From Marinomonas piezotolerans (lineage in GTDB: Bacteria > Pseudomonadota > Gammaproteobacteria > Pseudomonadales > Marinomonadaceae): DNA of 64,000 nt. Positions 1 to 8,615 of this stretch are shown piece after piece (position 1 is the stretch's first letter; each line of letters opens with the position of its first letter). The stretch lies in the NCBI RefSeq assembly GCF_003362755.1, contig NZ_QKRA01000003.1, positions 62,001 to 126,000 of the forward strand, written 5' to 3'. The notes below the pieces were generated by a model, which was not told the origin of the DNA, searched no databases, and was given only the letters and a program-made list of their open reading frames with translations. Position numbers and translations under genes: made by a program.

Positions 1-730
1 TCATGAACAAGTAAGCCAACAACTGGTGGTTGGTTTCTGTCACGCTATCTTGAACCTCGTAGAATTTTTTCGTGTAGATGTTAGACCAAGTATTCTCTTG
101 ACCATCCACAACGCCCGTTTGCAATGCACCGTATACTTCTGAGAAGGACATCGCTTGTGGAGAAGCGCCCATTGCAGAGATCATTTGCTTCGCAACATCA
201 GAGGTTTGAACGCGGAATTTTAGACCTTTAGCATCGCTAGGTACGATCAATGGTTTGTTGGCAGAGAAGTATTTCATACCAGACATCCAGTAGCCCAAAC
301 CAACGAAGCCAGCGTATTCATCCATCACGGTTAATAGCTCTTGACCTTTTTCGGTTTGAGTAAAGCGGATCGCATGATCCATATCTTTAAAGATGAAAGG
401 TAGGTCAAATACACCGTACTTAGCCGTGTAAGAACCAAATTTAGATAGGGAAGGTGCTAGAAGTTGGACATCACCTAGAAGAAGAGCTTCAAGCTCTTTA
501 GAATCACCAAACAGGGTAGAGTTTGGGTAAACTTCGACACACAGTTTGCCATCCATTTCTTTATTAACACGCTCAGCAAAACTGTTAGCAGCCACCACTT
601 TAGGGTGAGTCGTACCGCCTGTTACGTGGCTGAATTTAACAACGCGCTCTCCAGAATCACAGCTAGCAGAAGCTGTAGTTGCAGTGAAAGCTAAGGCAGC
701 AGTTGTTAGTGCAAGGCTAATTTTTTTCAT
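1..730 (-). CDS. dctP: TRAP transporter substrate-binding protein, DctP family (C-terminus cut by window edge)
   Basis: Periplasmic solute-binding subunit that delivers C4-dicarboxylates or related acids to a DctQM TRAP membrane complex. The visible 243 residues begin with a Sec signal peptide of about 22 residues ending in TASA. The mature part shows the family pattern: KFSHVTG near the start, a middle segment with KGLKFRVQ, and GVVDGQENTWSNIY. The start is the ATG at 730, with GGAG about ten bases upstream. The reading frame is still open at base 1, so the C-terminal part and any dctQ/dctM genes lie to the left. The fold assignment is firm; the exact substrate cannot be read from the sequence. 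Confidence 0.9.
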   Translation of the reverse strand, partial: MKKISLALTTAALAFTATTASASCDSGERVVKFSHVTGGTTHPKVVAANSFAERVNKEMDGKLCVEVYPNSTLFGDSKELEALLLGDVQLLAPSLSKFGSYTAKYGVFDLPFIFKDMDHAIRFTQTEKGQELLTVMDEYAGFVGLGYWMSGMKYFSANKPLIVPSDAKGLKFRVQTSDVAKQMISAMGASPQAMSFSEVYGALQTGVVDGQENTWSNIYTKKFYEVQDSVTETNHQLLAYLFM

Positions 731-820
731 TGTTATATGACTCCAAATATAGGTTTTATTATTGTTAGTTTGGTCTTCGCCAAACGAGCAACAAATTGAT
801 GGTTGCTGGTCATACTTCTT

Positions 821-836
821 ACATATTGCGTGCCAA
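821..836 (-). promoter_or_regulatory. possible sigma-54 promoter of dctP
   Basis: On the minus strand the sequence TTGGCACGCAATATGT matches the -24 element (TTGGCACG) very well. It is followed at the correct distance by a weaker -12 element (GT where GC is expected). It lies about 90 bases upstream of the dctP start. Sigma-54 control by DctD is known for dct genes, which makes the site plausible, but the -12 mismatch keeps this tentative. Confidence 0.35.
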
Positions 837-970
837 CTTTTTGAGTTTTATATAAGTTGATGATATATATCACTTTTATTTTTTTATTCGGCTGTTTCTA
901 AGAAAATTCGAAAATTCTGTTGAGTGGTATTACGCCGACGAGATGATTGTGGTGGGTGGAATTCCGCCTA

Positions 971-3010
971 TTAAGGCAGTTGATTTAATCGCTCTTGAAC
1001 GGTTTGCTTGAGCGCTTGATAAAAATGCTTTTTGCCGTGGAATCCGAGCCGCTTGGCATCCTTCTCAGAAAGGATATTTAGTGCGCAGCCCAGTAACAGT
1101 CTATCTTTCGGAATATTCTCATCGAGTTGTTTGTTTTGAAGCAGTAGCAAAACAAGACTCAGTAACTGCCCACGAATAGCATCGTAAGGACGGTGATACT
1201 GACAAAAAAGCGTTAAATCAGCAGAGTCTTTGGGTGTGAATTGATAGAGTGGTGGAAAGTCGCCTATTTCACAATGTTGGTTAATTAACGCCGATAGATC
1301 CTGTGGCAGAGTGCGTAAATTGAGTGGTGTTTCACGGTGCCATTGACGAGAAAAGTGCTGTTGCCACTGTTCTAATTTAGTGTTCGCTACAGGTGAGGTA
1401 GCGCGCAACATCATCATCGAGTAGCTGCCGCTGGCCTGGTCTTTGCTAGATCCGAGTCTTACCATCTTATAGTGGTTTGTTAGCCAAAATGACAAGACAT
1501 CTGCCGTCGCAGCAAAACTCGTCGCAACGAATTCGATATTATGTTGTTTGGCGCCCTGATAGATTCGGGCGAGCAAACGACTGCCGAGCCCTAACCGGCG
1601 CTGCCCCGAGGCAATGGCAATTCGACTAATACGCCAATACCGGAAGCGCCCGGCATCGTCAAAACCCTCATGTGCGAGCAGGGACTGGGGTAGCAAGTGA
1701 CCTCTTGGACGCCGTTTACCTTGTAAAACCTGCCCGCTAAGGACATCTGGAAGCCCGCCTTCCTCGCTGATGAGAGCAACCCCGACTAGTTGATCGTGCT
1801 CGTACTCTAGAAAAGTAGTAACGCTGGGGTCATCGACTATCCATCTTTTATTATCAGGATTGGTTTGATAGTGAGCATTCACTAATAACGCAAAGGCTTG
1901 GTCTAGTAGATCAGGGTGGGACAACCAATCGGTGCCATTTAACCTTGAGGGTCGCGTACTATAAATATGCTTGGGTTGGAAATCCTGAAACAGCATTGCA
2001 TCGAGCCAAGCCTCTAACGGGTCATTTTCCGCCCAGCGTATCGGTTGCTGTAAGGTGTGACGATAATAGGGTTTACGGTGCTGACGTAAACTCTCTGAAA
2101 AACGCAGACCAAAGCCTCTTCCTACGCCCTCGTATCCAAAATCTGTACTGCTGTAAATAACCGTTTTTGCTTTGTTTGCCATGTCTTCCAACATGGGTAT
2201 CGGCAGACTCGCCGCTTCATCAACCACTAACAGGTCATAGTGGCGGTCATTAGCAAGTAAAGCATCTGGAGCAATAAATGGTAAGCTCGCGGAATTTAGT
2301 GTTTCGAACCGATGTTTAACAGTAGAAATGTTATGCGGTGCCGTCGCAGTACATGCAATGCATAGGTTGTCTTGTTTGGCTTGGTGAAGTAGCTCTCCTA
2401 GTAAAAAAGACTTACCGCGTCCTCTGGGTGCAAGTAGCGTATGTAAGGCATTAGTATGATTGTTTAATGTTGCAATAAGAGCAGCCTGATTCTCCGTTAA
2501 CTCGGGTGAACTTACGTCTCCAATTGTAAGGGAGGGAAGAGGGTTCTCAGGCCACTGCGTCGTAAACGGGGAAGGAACCGCGTCAGCCGCAGTACTCTCG
2601 ATATTATGAAGCGCGTCCCAAAATATGCATTTATAACTGCTTTTATGGTTCGCTTCTGTCATAGGCCACGGTAAAAAGCGTGCTAGTTCCCGATCGTCTC
2701 TGTTTTTCCAGTCATCGCCTAAGTGAACGACCAGTAACCCACCTCCGTTTACGGTACCTGCCAATATTGCTAATGCAGAGAGGTTCAAGCCTTCGCTGAG
2801 GTCAATAAATACCGCATCGTAACTATTACCTAACTGGTTCTTGAGCGCATTGAGACCGATGTAACGGGCGTGCTGATCGTCAAGCGCTTGATGAGAGACG
2901 ACTAGGGTGTTTTGGAGGTTGTGACAGGTGCGATAAAACAGGGCTAACGCCTCTGGCAGCGATGTTTTACTTAAAATACAGTGGCGATGTTGGTGACGCG
3001 AAAGCAGCAT
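971..3010 (-). CDS. tmcA: tRNA(Met) cytidine acetyltransferase TmcA
   Basis: Makes N4-acetylcytidine at the wobble base of elongator tRNA-Met, using acetyl-CoA and ATP, in the cytoplasm. At 679 residues it is close to the E. coli enzyme (about 671). The order of domains is typical: an N-terminal helicase-like lobe, a P-loop APRGRGKS near residues 194-201, a Walker B region LLVVDEAAS near 260-268, a GNAT domain with RIAIASGQRRLGLGSRL near 463-479, and a C-terminal tRNA-binding part. A CAU tRNA lies elsewhere in this window at 12176, but nothing links the two genes. It is apparently a single-gene unit, separated from the chemotaxis receptor by an inverted repeat. Confidence 0.92.
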   Translation of the reverse strand: MLLSRHQHRHCILSKTSLPEALALFYRTCHNLQNTLVVSHQALDDQHARYIGLNALKNQLGNSYDAVFIDLSEGLNLSALAILAGTVNGGGLLVVHLGDDWKNRDDRELARFLPWPMTEANHKSSYKCIFWDALHNIESTAADAVPSPFTTQWPENPLPSLTIGDVSSPELTENQAALIATLNNHTNALHTLLAPRGRGKSFLLGELLHQAKQDNLCIACTATAPHNISTVKHRFETLNSASLPFIAPDALLANDRHYDLLVVDEAASLPIPMLEDMANKAKTVIYSSTDFGYEGVGRGFGLRFSESLRQHRKPYYRHTLQQPIRWAENDPLEAWLDAMLFQDFQPKHIYSTRPSRLNGTDWLSHPDLLDQAFALLVNAHYQTNPDNKRWIVDDPSVTTFLEYEHDQLVGVALISEEGGLPDVLSGQVLQGKRRPRGHLLPQSLLAHEGFDDAGRFRYWRISRIAIASGQRRLGLGSRLLARIYQGAKQHNIEFVATSFAATADVLSFWLTNHYKMVRLGSSKDQASGSYSMMMLRATSPVANTKLEQWQQHFSRQWHRETPLNLRTLPQDLSALINQHCEIGDFPPLYQFTPKDSADLTLFCQYHRPYDAIRGQLLSLVLLLLQNKQLDENIPKDRLLLGCALNILSEKDAKRLGFHGKKHFYQALKQTVQERLNQLP

Positions 3011-3031
3011 GGTAAGGGCTCAAAAGATTGG

Positions 3032-3074
3032 ATCATGATAAGAGATACTTTGAATAGGCACCTCTTATCATGAT
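3032..3074. repeat. 13-bp perfect inverted repeat between tmcA and the chemotaxis receptor
   Basis: ATCATGATAAGAG at 3032-3044 is repeated as its exact reverse complement at 3062-3074, with a 17-base spacer. There is no T-run on either side, so it is not a standard intrinsic terminator. It could still form a hairpin that ends or stabilises the receptor mRNA, which is read leftward through it. Confidence 0.5.
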
Positions 3075-3102
3075 ACCCCTGCAGAACTTGCAATAAAACG
3101 CT

Positions 3103-5064
3103 TTAGGACACCGTAAATTTGGATAATTGATTCCGCAGCGATTGCGCTAATTCTTGAATATGGATGCTTTGTGCTTGTGAATTATTCGCCTCTTCAAGCG
3201 TGCTTTGTGCTTCTTGATGGAGCGTGTTTGCATTGCCTTTTATTTGCGTTGCTGCAACGCTTTGCTCCTCCGCTGAAGCCGCCACACTGGCGATCCCTTC
3301 TGCGACAACGACCATTGATTGGCGTATTTGCGCCAATAACTCCCCAGCATCGCTTGCTTGAGATACACTGAGTTCCACTTGGTCGCGACCTTCTTGCATT
3401 GTCGAAACCGCAGAGCGGCTGCCTTCTTGTAAGCGCGTCACTACCTTATGGATTTCTTCTGTCGATTGCTGAGTGCGTTGCGCCAGAACGCGGACCTCAT
3501 CCGCAACCACTGCAAATCCTCTACCTTGCTCTCCTGCACGTGCCGCTTCAATGGCTGCGTTTAATGCTAGTAAGTTCGTTTGCTCAGCAATGTCGTTGAT
3601 GACGGTGACCACCGCCCCGATATTCGAGGTGCTACTTTCAACATCTTCAATGGTTTGCGCTGCGCGTTCAAAGGAACTGGATAAGTTGCTGACTGTATTT
3701 TTGACGAGTTCTACAGCTTGGTAACCACTTTCGGTCGCCGCGCTGACCGAGTTTGACTCTTCAGAGACTTCAACTGAATTACTGGCCACCTCTTCGGTTG
3801 AGGCGGAGATTTGTTCAATGGCGGAGGCGACTTCCACACACGACTGAGTGCTAGACGAGGCCGATGACATCAAATGAGCATTGGCTTCATTAATTTGATG
3901 TGCAGCGCCATGCAGCGCCTGACTGGATTCATTGACTTGAATGATAAGGCTTTGAAGGTCATCACGCATACCACGAATGGAATGTTGTAAATGGTGTAGC
4001 TCGTTGTTGCTGTCTTTTGGTACTGGCTTTTTAAAGCGGTAGGTTAAATTGCCTAAACCGATTTCTTTCAGGCCAGCGTTGATTTCCCGCAAAGGCGAGA
4101 GTGCACGACGTATAAAGTACCAAACTGCCAAGGATAACAGTATTGCCCCAACTGCAGCGATGACAGCGATGACTAAAAGGATGCTGTTGATCTCAGCTTG
4201 ATACTCGGAACTATAAGTCTTGATAGCGACCACCCAGTTCCAACCCTTTACGTGTTGGAAAATGGCTTTAGATTCACGAGCGTCAGAGTCTTGCCCATCG
4301 ACTTTAACAGTGTAATACAGGGCACCGTTGTCAGATTGAAACATTTTTTGAAATTCAGACTTCAATGCAGGGAATAGAGCATACAAGTTCTTGCCTGCAA
4401 CAGACGGATGAACTAATAAATTGCCTTCGTTGGAACCCATATCCGCGACATAAACATAGCCTGACTTACCAAAGGTTAACCCTGACAGTTGTTCGCTAAT
4501 GTCTTTGAGTATGTCATCTAAGGATACCAAGGTAATAACGAATAGCGTGTCATCGGTGGCTAAGGGGCGAATATCTGCGAGGTAGTCAAGGCCCTCAATA
4601 GTAATCATTTCAGAAGAGGGAAGGTTTGTCGGCAGTGAAAACTGCTGATCGAAAGCACTCGATGATGAGGACAAGAGTTTGTATTGGTTGCCATCTCTTT
4701 GCGCCAAAAGAATGTCTGTTTGGGCGATATTTTTCAGGTTTTGTAGACTGGCATCATTTTTTTGGATCGGCTGACCATTTATTAAAACCTGACTGCTATT
4801 ACGGGTGACAGATTTTGAAAGCATGGCGTTGGTCATACTGGATGCACGCGTTAGAGACTCTTTAATGAGTGCGTGCTCGGTTTCTAGTTCATGTGCAACC
4901 AATGATACTTCTGTGAGTTGATGGTCGGTAACAATGTCGTTGAGCTTCTGACTCAGTACTTCGTTGATCGCGATGACCAGCACTACGAATATAGTCGTGA
5001 TGAGCAGCAATACGCCAAGACCGACTTGATTGGGTAGGCGCATGTTTTTAACAGCTGAGAGCAT
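3103..5064 (-). CDS. methyl-accepting chemotaxis protein with periplasmic Cache-type sensor
   Basis: Inner-membrane chemoreceptor that signals through CheA/CheW. The 653 residues start with a short cytoplasmic tail and a membrane segment (residues about 14-36). A periplasmic region of about 250 residues resembling a Cache domain follows ([22 protein letters not shown] is typical of the membrane-proximal lobe). Then come a second membrane segment rich in V, I and A, a HAMP-like linker, and a long coiled coil. The coiled coil contains the conserved hairpin tip ([19 protein letters not shown]) that contacts CheA. No C-terminal CheR-docking pentapeptide is seen. The ligand is unknown. It stands alone, without other che genes nearby. 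Confidence 0.93.
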   Translation of the reverse strand: MLSAVKNMRLPNQVGLGVLLLITTIFVVLVIAINEVLSQKLNDIVTDHQLTEVSLVAHELETEHALIKESLTRASSMTNAMLSKSVTRNSSQVLINGQPIQKNDASLQNLKNIAQTDILLAQRDGNQYKLLSSSSSAFDQQFSLPTNLPSSEMITIEGLDYLADIRPLATDDTLFVITLVSLDDILKDISEQLSGLTFGKSGYVYVADMGSNEGNLLVHPSVAGKNLYALFPALKSEFQKMFQSDNGALYYTVKVDGQDSDARESKAIFQHVKGWNWVVAIKTYSSEYQAEINSILLVIAVIAAVGAILLSLAVWYFIRRALSPLREINAGLKEIGLGNLTYRFKKPVPKDSNNELHHLQHSIRGMRDDLQSLIIQVNESSQALHGAAHQINEANAHLMSSASSSTQSCVEVASAIEQISASTEEVASNSVEVSEESNSVSAATESGYQAVELVKNTVSNLSSSFERAAQTIEDVESSTSNIGAVVTVINDIAEQTNLLALNAAIEAARAGEQGRGFAVVADEVRVLAQRTQQSTEEIHKVVTRLQEGSRSAVSTMQEGRDQVELSVSQASDAGELLAQIRQSMVVVAEGIASVAASAEEQSVAATQIKGNANTLHQEAQSTLEEANNSQAQSIHIQELAQSLRNQLSKFTVS

Positions 5065-5236
5065 GACCGATACGTCCTTTTTCTTATAAATGATCAGGTT
5101 GCTCTTTTATAAAGTATTTCGTATTGATCTATTATGGCAAACTATGAAAAAAAATGTATTTTTTCAGTTTTGGTCCGACATTTATGATCATTCTCAATGA
5201 TTGAAATAAATGCGAGTGGCGTAGGCGATCTGAGTG

Positions 5237-5950
5237 CTACCAAGTAATCGATTTATGATTCCAATCCATGTAGCTGGCTTTTCCATCAGGCTCCATGGTT
5301 GCCATTAGCGATAATAATTGCGAAGCAACAAACTCAGGCGTAAAGAGCTTGCCTTCCGGTACAGAGCTTTGAAAAGGTTTTGATAACGGTGTGTCCGTCG
5401 TGCCAGGGTGAAACGCTAGCAGCTTTACATTCTTTGCTCGTCTAGCAAGCTCAATAGAAGCCGTCTGAATCATCATGTTTAGAGCGGCCTTGGAAGCCCG
5501 GTAACTGTACCAGCCGCCTAAATTATTATCGGATATGCTACCAATACGAGCACTGAAAATGGCCACTTTGCTTGGCGTGCTACTTTTGATTAATGGCGTT
5601 AAATGCTTGAGCCAAAGCGTTGGCACTACGGTATTACTATGTAAAGTGTCCATCAGCGCAGCGCCATCAATGTCTTCAATCTTTTTCTCTGGTTTTTTTT
5701 GCTCGTTGTGTAACACCCCATTGCAAATAAAGACATGACTGACGGGATATCGAAGATCAAGTGAACGACAAAGCGCAGCGATATTATGTTCTTGGTAGTC
5801 GCATGTTAATGGAGTAACTTTGGCGGTTGTCTGTTGCGCTTTACGACTGATAGTAATGATTTCGCAGATATCGTTGCGATCGAGGAGAGCTTGAATAATA
5901 GCCTGAGCGATTGCACTGCTGGCCCCGACAACGATTGCAGAATAAGACAT
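5237..5950 (-). CDS. SDR-family oxidoreductase, CsgA/C-factor-like
   Basis: A 237-residue classical short-chain dehydrogenase fold. The cofactor motif near the N-terminus is VGASSAIAQ, which lacks the last glycine of the usual TGxxxGIG. The catalytic pair is present as YSYRASK, with a serine in SARIGSIS about a dozen residues upstream. The closest general type is the CsgA-like group of small SDRs, of which most members have no assigned substrate. NAD(P)H binding is therefore expected, but the reaction is unknown. It may be transcribed ahead of the two small genes downstream at 6007-6858, although these lie upstream in its reading direction. Confidence 0.75.
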   Translation of the reverse strand: MSYSAIVVGASSAIAQAIIQALLDRNDICEIITISRKAQQTTAKVTPLTCDYQEHNIAALCRSLDLRYPVSHVFICNGVLHNEQKKPEKKIEDIDGAALMDTLHSNTVVPTLWLKHLTPLIKSSTPSKVAIFSARIGSISDNNLGGWYSYRASKAALNMMIQTASIELARRAKNVKLLAFHPGTTDTPLSKPFQSSVPEGKLFTPEFVASQLLSLMATMEPDGKASYMDWNHKSITW

Positions 5951-6006
5951 GTTACGACCCCTTAAAAGTATATATGGGGTACGCTACATATCAGGATTTG
6001 GATGAG

Positions 6007-6402
6007 TTAATCGCGATCGCAGTAGCCTTTTTCGCAGGGTTCGCAGCGTGCTTTACCAGTCAGCCAGTAAGATAACTTGTAGCGATGTTTCGCAAAGAGT
6101 AAATACGCTTGGTCTGCAAACCATCGCACTACTGGTAAGCGTAAGATAGCGAGCCACGAATGCTTGCCAACGGCTTTCCAGACGGCACGTGTCGCATCAA
6201 GCCCTAGTAGCAGAGTACCATCGTCGAGTTGTGCGTGAAGCATCCGATCTGCGGCGTGTTTATCGATATGAGAAAACTCATCCGCGAAGCGATCGGAATG
6301 AATATCAACTAAATCCAGTTGATGCTGGTGATCATACTGTCGTAACTGTGCCATCTCTTTCACGCAAAGAGGACAATAGCTGTCATAGAAGAGCGTGATC
6401 AT
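6007..6402 (-). CDS. DCC-family (DUF393) thiol-disulfide oxidoreductase-like protein
   Basis: A 131-residue protein with the DCC signature at its N-terminus: YDSYCPLC, with cysteines 10 and 13 in a CxxC arrangement on a thioredoxin-like strand-loop. The C-terminal end carries further cysteines (CEPCEKGYC). Members of DUF393 are predicted redox or electron-transfer proteins, but their partners are mostly unknown. It begins nine bases after the end of the DUF3429 gene, so the two are very likely co-transcribed. Confidence 0.8.
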   Translation of the reverse strand: MITLFYDSYCPLCVKEMAQLRQYDHQHQLDLVDIHSDRFADEFSHIDKHAADRMLHAQLDDGTLLLGLDATRAVWKAVGKHSWLAILRLPVVRWFADQAYLLFAKHRYKLSYWLTGKARCEPCEKGYCDRD

Positions 6403-6411
6403 AAGTCACCA

Positions 6412-6858
6412 TTAATATCGCGGGTATAACATCAATAAATGCATGGAGCAGACAGATACCGTTAAAACAAAGCGCATACCTGGGTAATAGCTAGTATCTG
6501 TGCGAACCATTTTGAGCCATCTTGCTTCAACCCAAAATAGGCTCACATAGCCAAGCAGAAGCACAAGCAAAGACAATTGCGGTTGGTTCGTCAGTAAACC
6601 AACCCATGCGACCAAGGCAATAAGATTGCTGCAAATAAGTAGTAGGCGACCTTTTGTCTGGAAAGGTTGTTCTAGCACTTGTCCCCAAATAGCGCCACCT
6701 AAAAAGCTTAAGATGATGGCGCCGTAAGAAATAAACAACTTTTGAGCCGTTAAACTCGCGTGGAACCAGCCAGTATGATAGGCCAGCAAACTGCCTATGA
6801 ATGGTAAAAGGCCTAAGAAGCCAAGTGACGTGATGAGATAGCGAGATGACGTTCGCAT
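6412..6858 (-). CDS. DUF3429 membrane protein
   Basis: A 148-residue integral membrane protein with about four or five hydrophobic segments. It has the DUF3429-type motif SYGAIILSFLGGAIWG in the second segment. The role is unknown. It heads a two-gene unit with the DCC-family gene downstream, and is divergent from the glycyl-tRNA synthetase gene. Confidence 0.75.
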   Translation of the reverse strand: MRTSSRYLITSLGFLGLLPFIGSLLAYHTGWFHASLTAQKLFISYGAIILSFLGGAIWGQVLEQPFQTKGRLLLICSNLIALVAWVGLLTNQPQLSLLVLLLGYVSLFWVEARWLKMVRTDTSYYPGMRFVLTVSVCSMHLLMLYPRY

Positions 6859-6960
6859 GGTACGGGCCTTAAAGTGAAACTGTGCAAAGAATACGCATTA
6901 TCCAATACTATGGATCACAAAACATCAAAAAAAGTTGATTGATTCAGATTTTTTCGCCCA

Positions 6961-6989
6961 TTGAGCGAAATCCGGTCACGGAGTACAAT
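6961..6989 (+). promoter_or_regulatory. sigma-70 promoter of the glycyl-tRNA synthetase gene
   Basis: TTGAGC at 6961-6966 and TACAAT at 6984-6989 are separated by 17 bases. Transcription would start near 6996, giving a leader of about 70 bases before the ATG at 7066. I see no T-box, as expected for a proteobacterium. Confidence 0.6.
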
Positions 6990-7065
6990 GGCGAACTTAT
7001 TTTTTATCGGCGACGCGGTGTGTGTCAGCTGTTCTAGAACTAATAAACTAAGGTGTGTTTAGAAA

Positions 7066-8442
7066 ATGCCAGCTAAAACGATGGATGAACTCGTCTCCCT
7101 TTGTAAGCGTCGTGGATTTATTTTCCAAGGCAGTGAAATATACGGTGGTATGCAAGGGGCTTATGACTACGGTCCACTAGGCATTGAGCTAAAAAATAAC
7201 CTTAAAGGTGCTTGGTGGCGTGCCATGGTATATGACCGTGATGATGTCGAAGGTCTTGATGCTGCGATCATTCAAAACAAGCACGTTTATAAGTACTCTG
7301 GTCACGAAGATACCTTCACTGACCCGATGGTTGATTGTCACGAATGTAAATCGCGCATGCGTGCTGACCACATGAAAGACATCAAGAAATGTGACAACTG
7401 TGGCTCTGATAATGTGACTGAGCCGCGCGATTTTAATTTGATGTTTAAAACCAACGTTGGCCCCATGGTTAACGAAGACTCTTACACTTACCTACGTCCG
7501 GAAACGGCACAGGGTATCTTTACTAATTTTAAAAATGTCGTTGACTCAACAGCGCGCTCTTTGCCATTTGGTATCGCTCAGATTGGTAAATCGTTTCGTA
7601 ATGAAATCACGCCACGTAACTTTATTTTCCGCGTTCGTGAGTTCGAACAAATGGAATTAGAATTCTTCTGTAAACCAGGAGAAGACGAGCAATGGCATGA
7701 TACATGGGTGAAGCTACGTAAACAGTGGTGGTTAGATCAGGGGCTCGGTGAAGAAAATATTGAGTTCGAATACGTTACTGGTGACGACCTAGCGCATTAT
7801 TCAAAAGCGACTGTGGATATCTTGTACAAGTTTCCACATGGTTTTGAAGAATTGGAAGGGGTTGCGAACCGTACAGATTACGACCTTGGCTCTCACACGA
7901 AAGCCCAAGATGAATTTGGTCTGTCTGCAAAAGTTAAGCCGAACGCGCATTCAACAACTAAATTGGCAGTACGCGATCTTGAAGCGAACAAAATGGTGGT
8001 GCCGTTTTGTATTGAGCCATCCGCAGGTCTAGACCGCGGTGTATTGGCGGTGTTGACAGAAGCCTTCACAGAAGAAGAGTTAGAAAACGGCTCCAGTCGA
8101 ATTGTTTTAAAACTTAAGCCACACCTTGCGCCGATCAAAGTCGCGGTATTGCCGCTTAAGAAAAACAAGCCAGAAATCGTAGAAGCGGCCAAAGGTATAA
8201 AAAACCGTCTGCAGAAACTGGGTCTGGGCCGCATCCTATACGAGAACACAGGCAACGTAGGTAAGGGTTACCGTCGTCATGATGAAGTGGGTACACCTTT
8301 GTGTATCACCGTTGACTTTGACACCATCGAGCAAGAAGGTGCGCCAGTAACGGTTCGTCATCGCGATACGATGGCGCAAGAAGTAGTTAATACGGCTGAC
8401 CTGCCAAGCTTTATTTTGAATTACTTTGTAAACCAAGATTAA
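7066..8442 (+). CDS. glyS: glycyl-tRNA synthetase, single-chain dimeric (alpha2) type
   Basis: Charges tRNA-Gly with glycine. The 458-residue protein is the class II dimeric form. It has the N-terminal signature [15 protein letters not shown], a zinc-knuckle-like insertion with CxxC pairs (CHEC and CDNC), motif 2 around [19 protein letters not shown], motif 3 as [14 protein letters not shown], and a C-terminal anticodon-binding domain. Most gammaproteobacteria instead use the unrelated alpha2-beta2 enzyme encoded by glyQ and glyS; that enzyme is not present in this window. AAGGTG lies about ten bases before the start. A strong terminator follows directly. Confidence 0.95.
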   Translation: MPAKTMDELVSLCKRRGFIFQGSEIYGGMQGAYDYGPLGIELKNNLKGAWWRAMVYDRDDVEGLDAAIIQNKHVYKYSGHEDTFTDPMVDCHECKSRMRADHMKDIKKCDNCGSDNVTEPRDFNLMFKTNVGPMVNEDSYTYLRPETAQGIFTNFKNVVDSTARSLPFGIAQIGKSFRNEITPRNFIFRVREFEQMELEFFCKPGEDEQWHDTWVKLRKQWWLDQGLGEENIEFEYVTGDDLAHYSKATVDILYKFPHGFEELEGVANRTDYDLGSHTKAQDEFGLSAKVKPNAHSTTKLAVRDLEANKMVVPFCIEPSAGLDRGVLAVLTEAFTEEELENGSSRIVLKLKPHLAPIKVAVLPLKKNKPEIVEAAKGIKNRLQKLGLGRILYENTGNVGKGYRRHDEVGTPLCITVDFDTIEQEGAPVTVRHRDTMAQEVVNTADLPSFILNYFVNQD

Positions 8443-8460
8443 GCTTTTATTTTTGGTATA

Positions 8461-8492
8461 AAAAACCGACGCACATGTGCGTCGGTTTTTTT
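8461..8492 (+). terminator. intrinsic terminator after glyS
   Basis: Perfect 20-base palindrome (8466-8485) flanked by an A-run on the left and seven T on the right. It is a classic strong hairpin with U-tract. Confidence 0.92.
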
Positions 8493-8615
8493 ATGGGTGC
8501 TGCATTGCTATGCTTTTTTTCAATGATGTGCTCAGAAAAACTAAAGAGTGCTTGCTAGTAGTCAGTGCTACCTTATAACTGTTTTGGATGAAAACAATTA
8601 TAAGGGAAACCAAAT

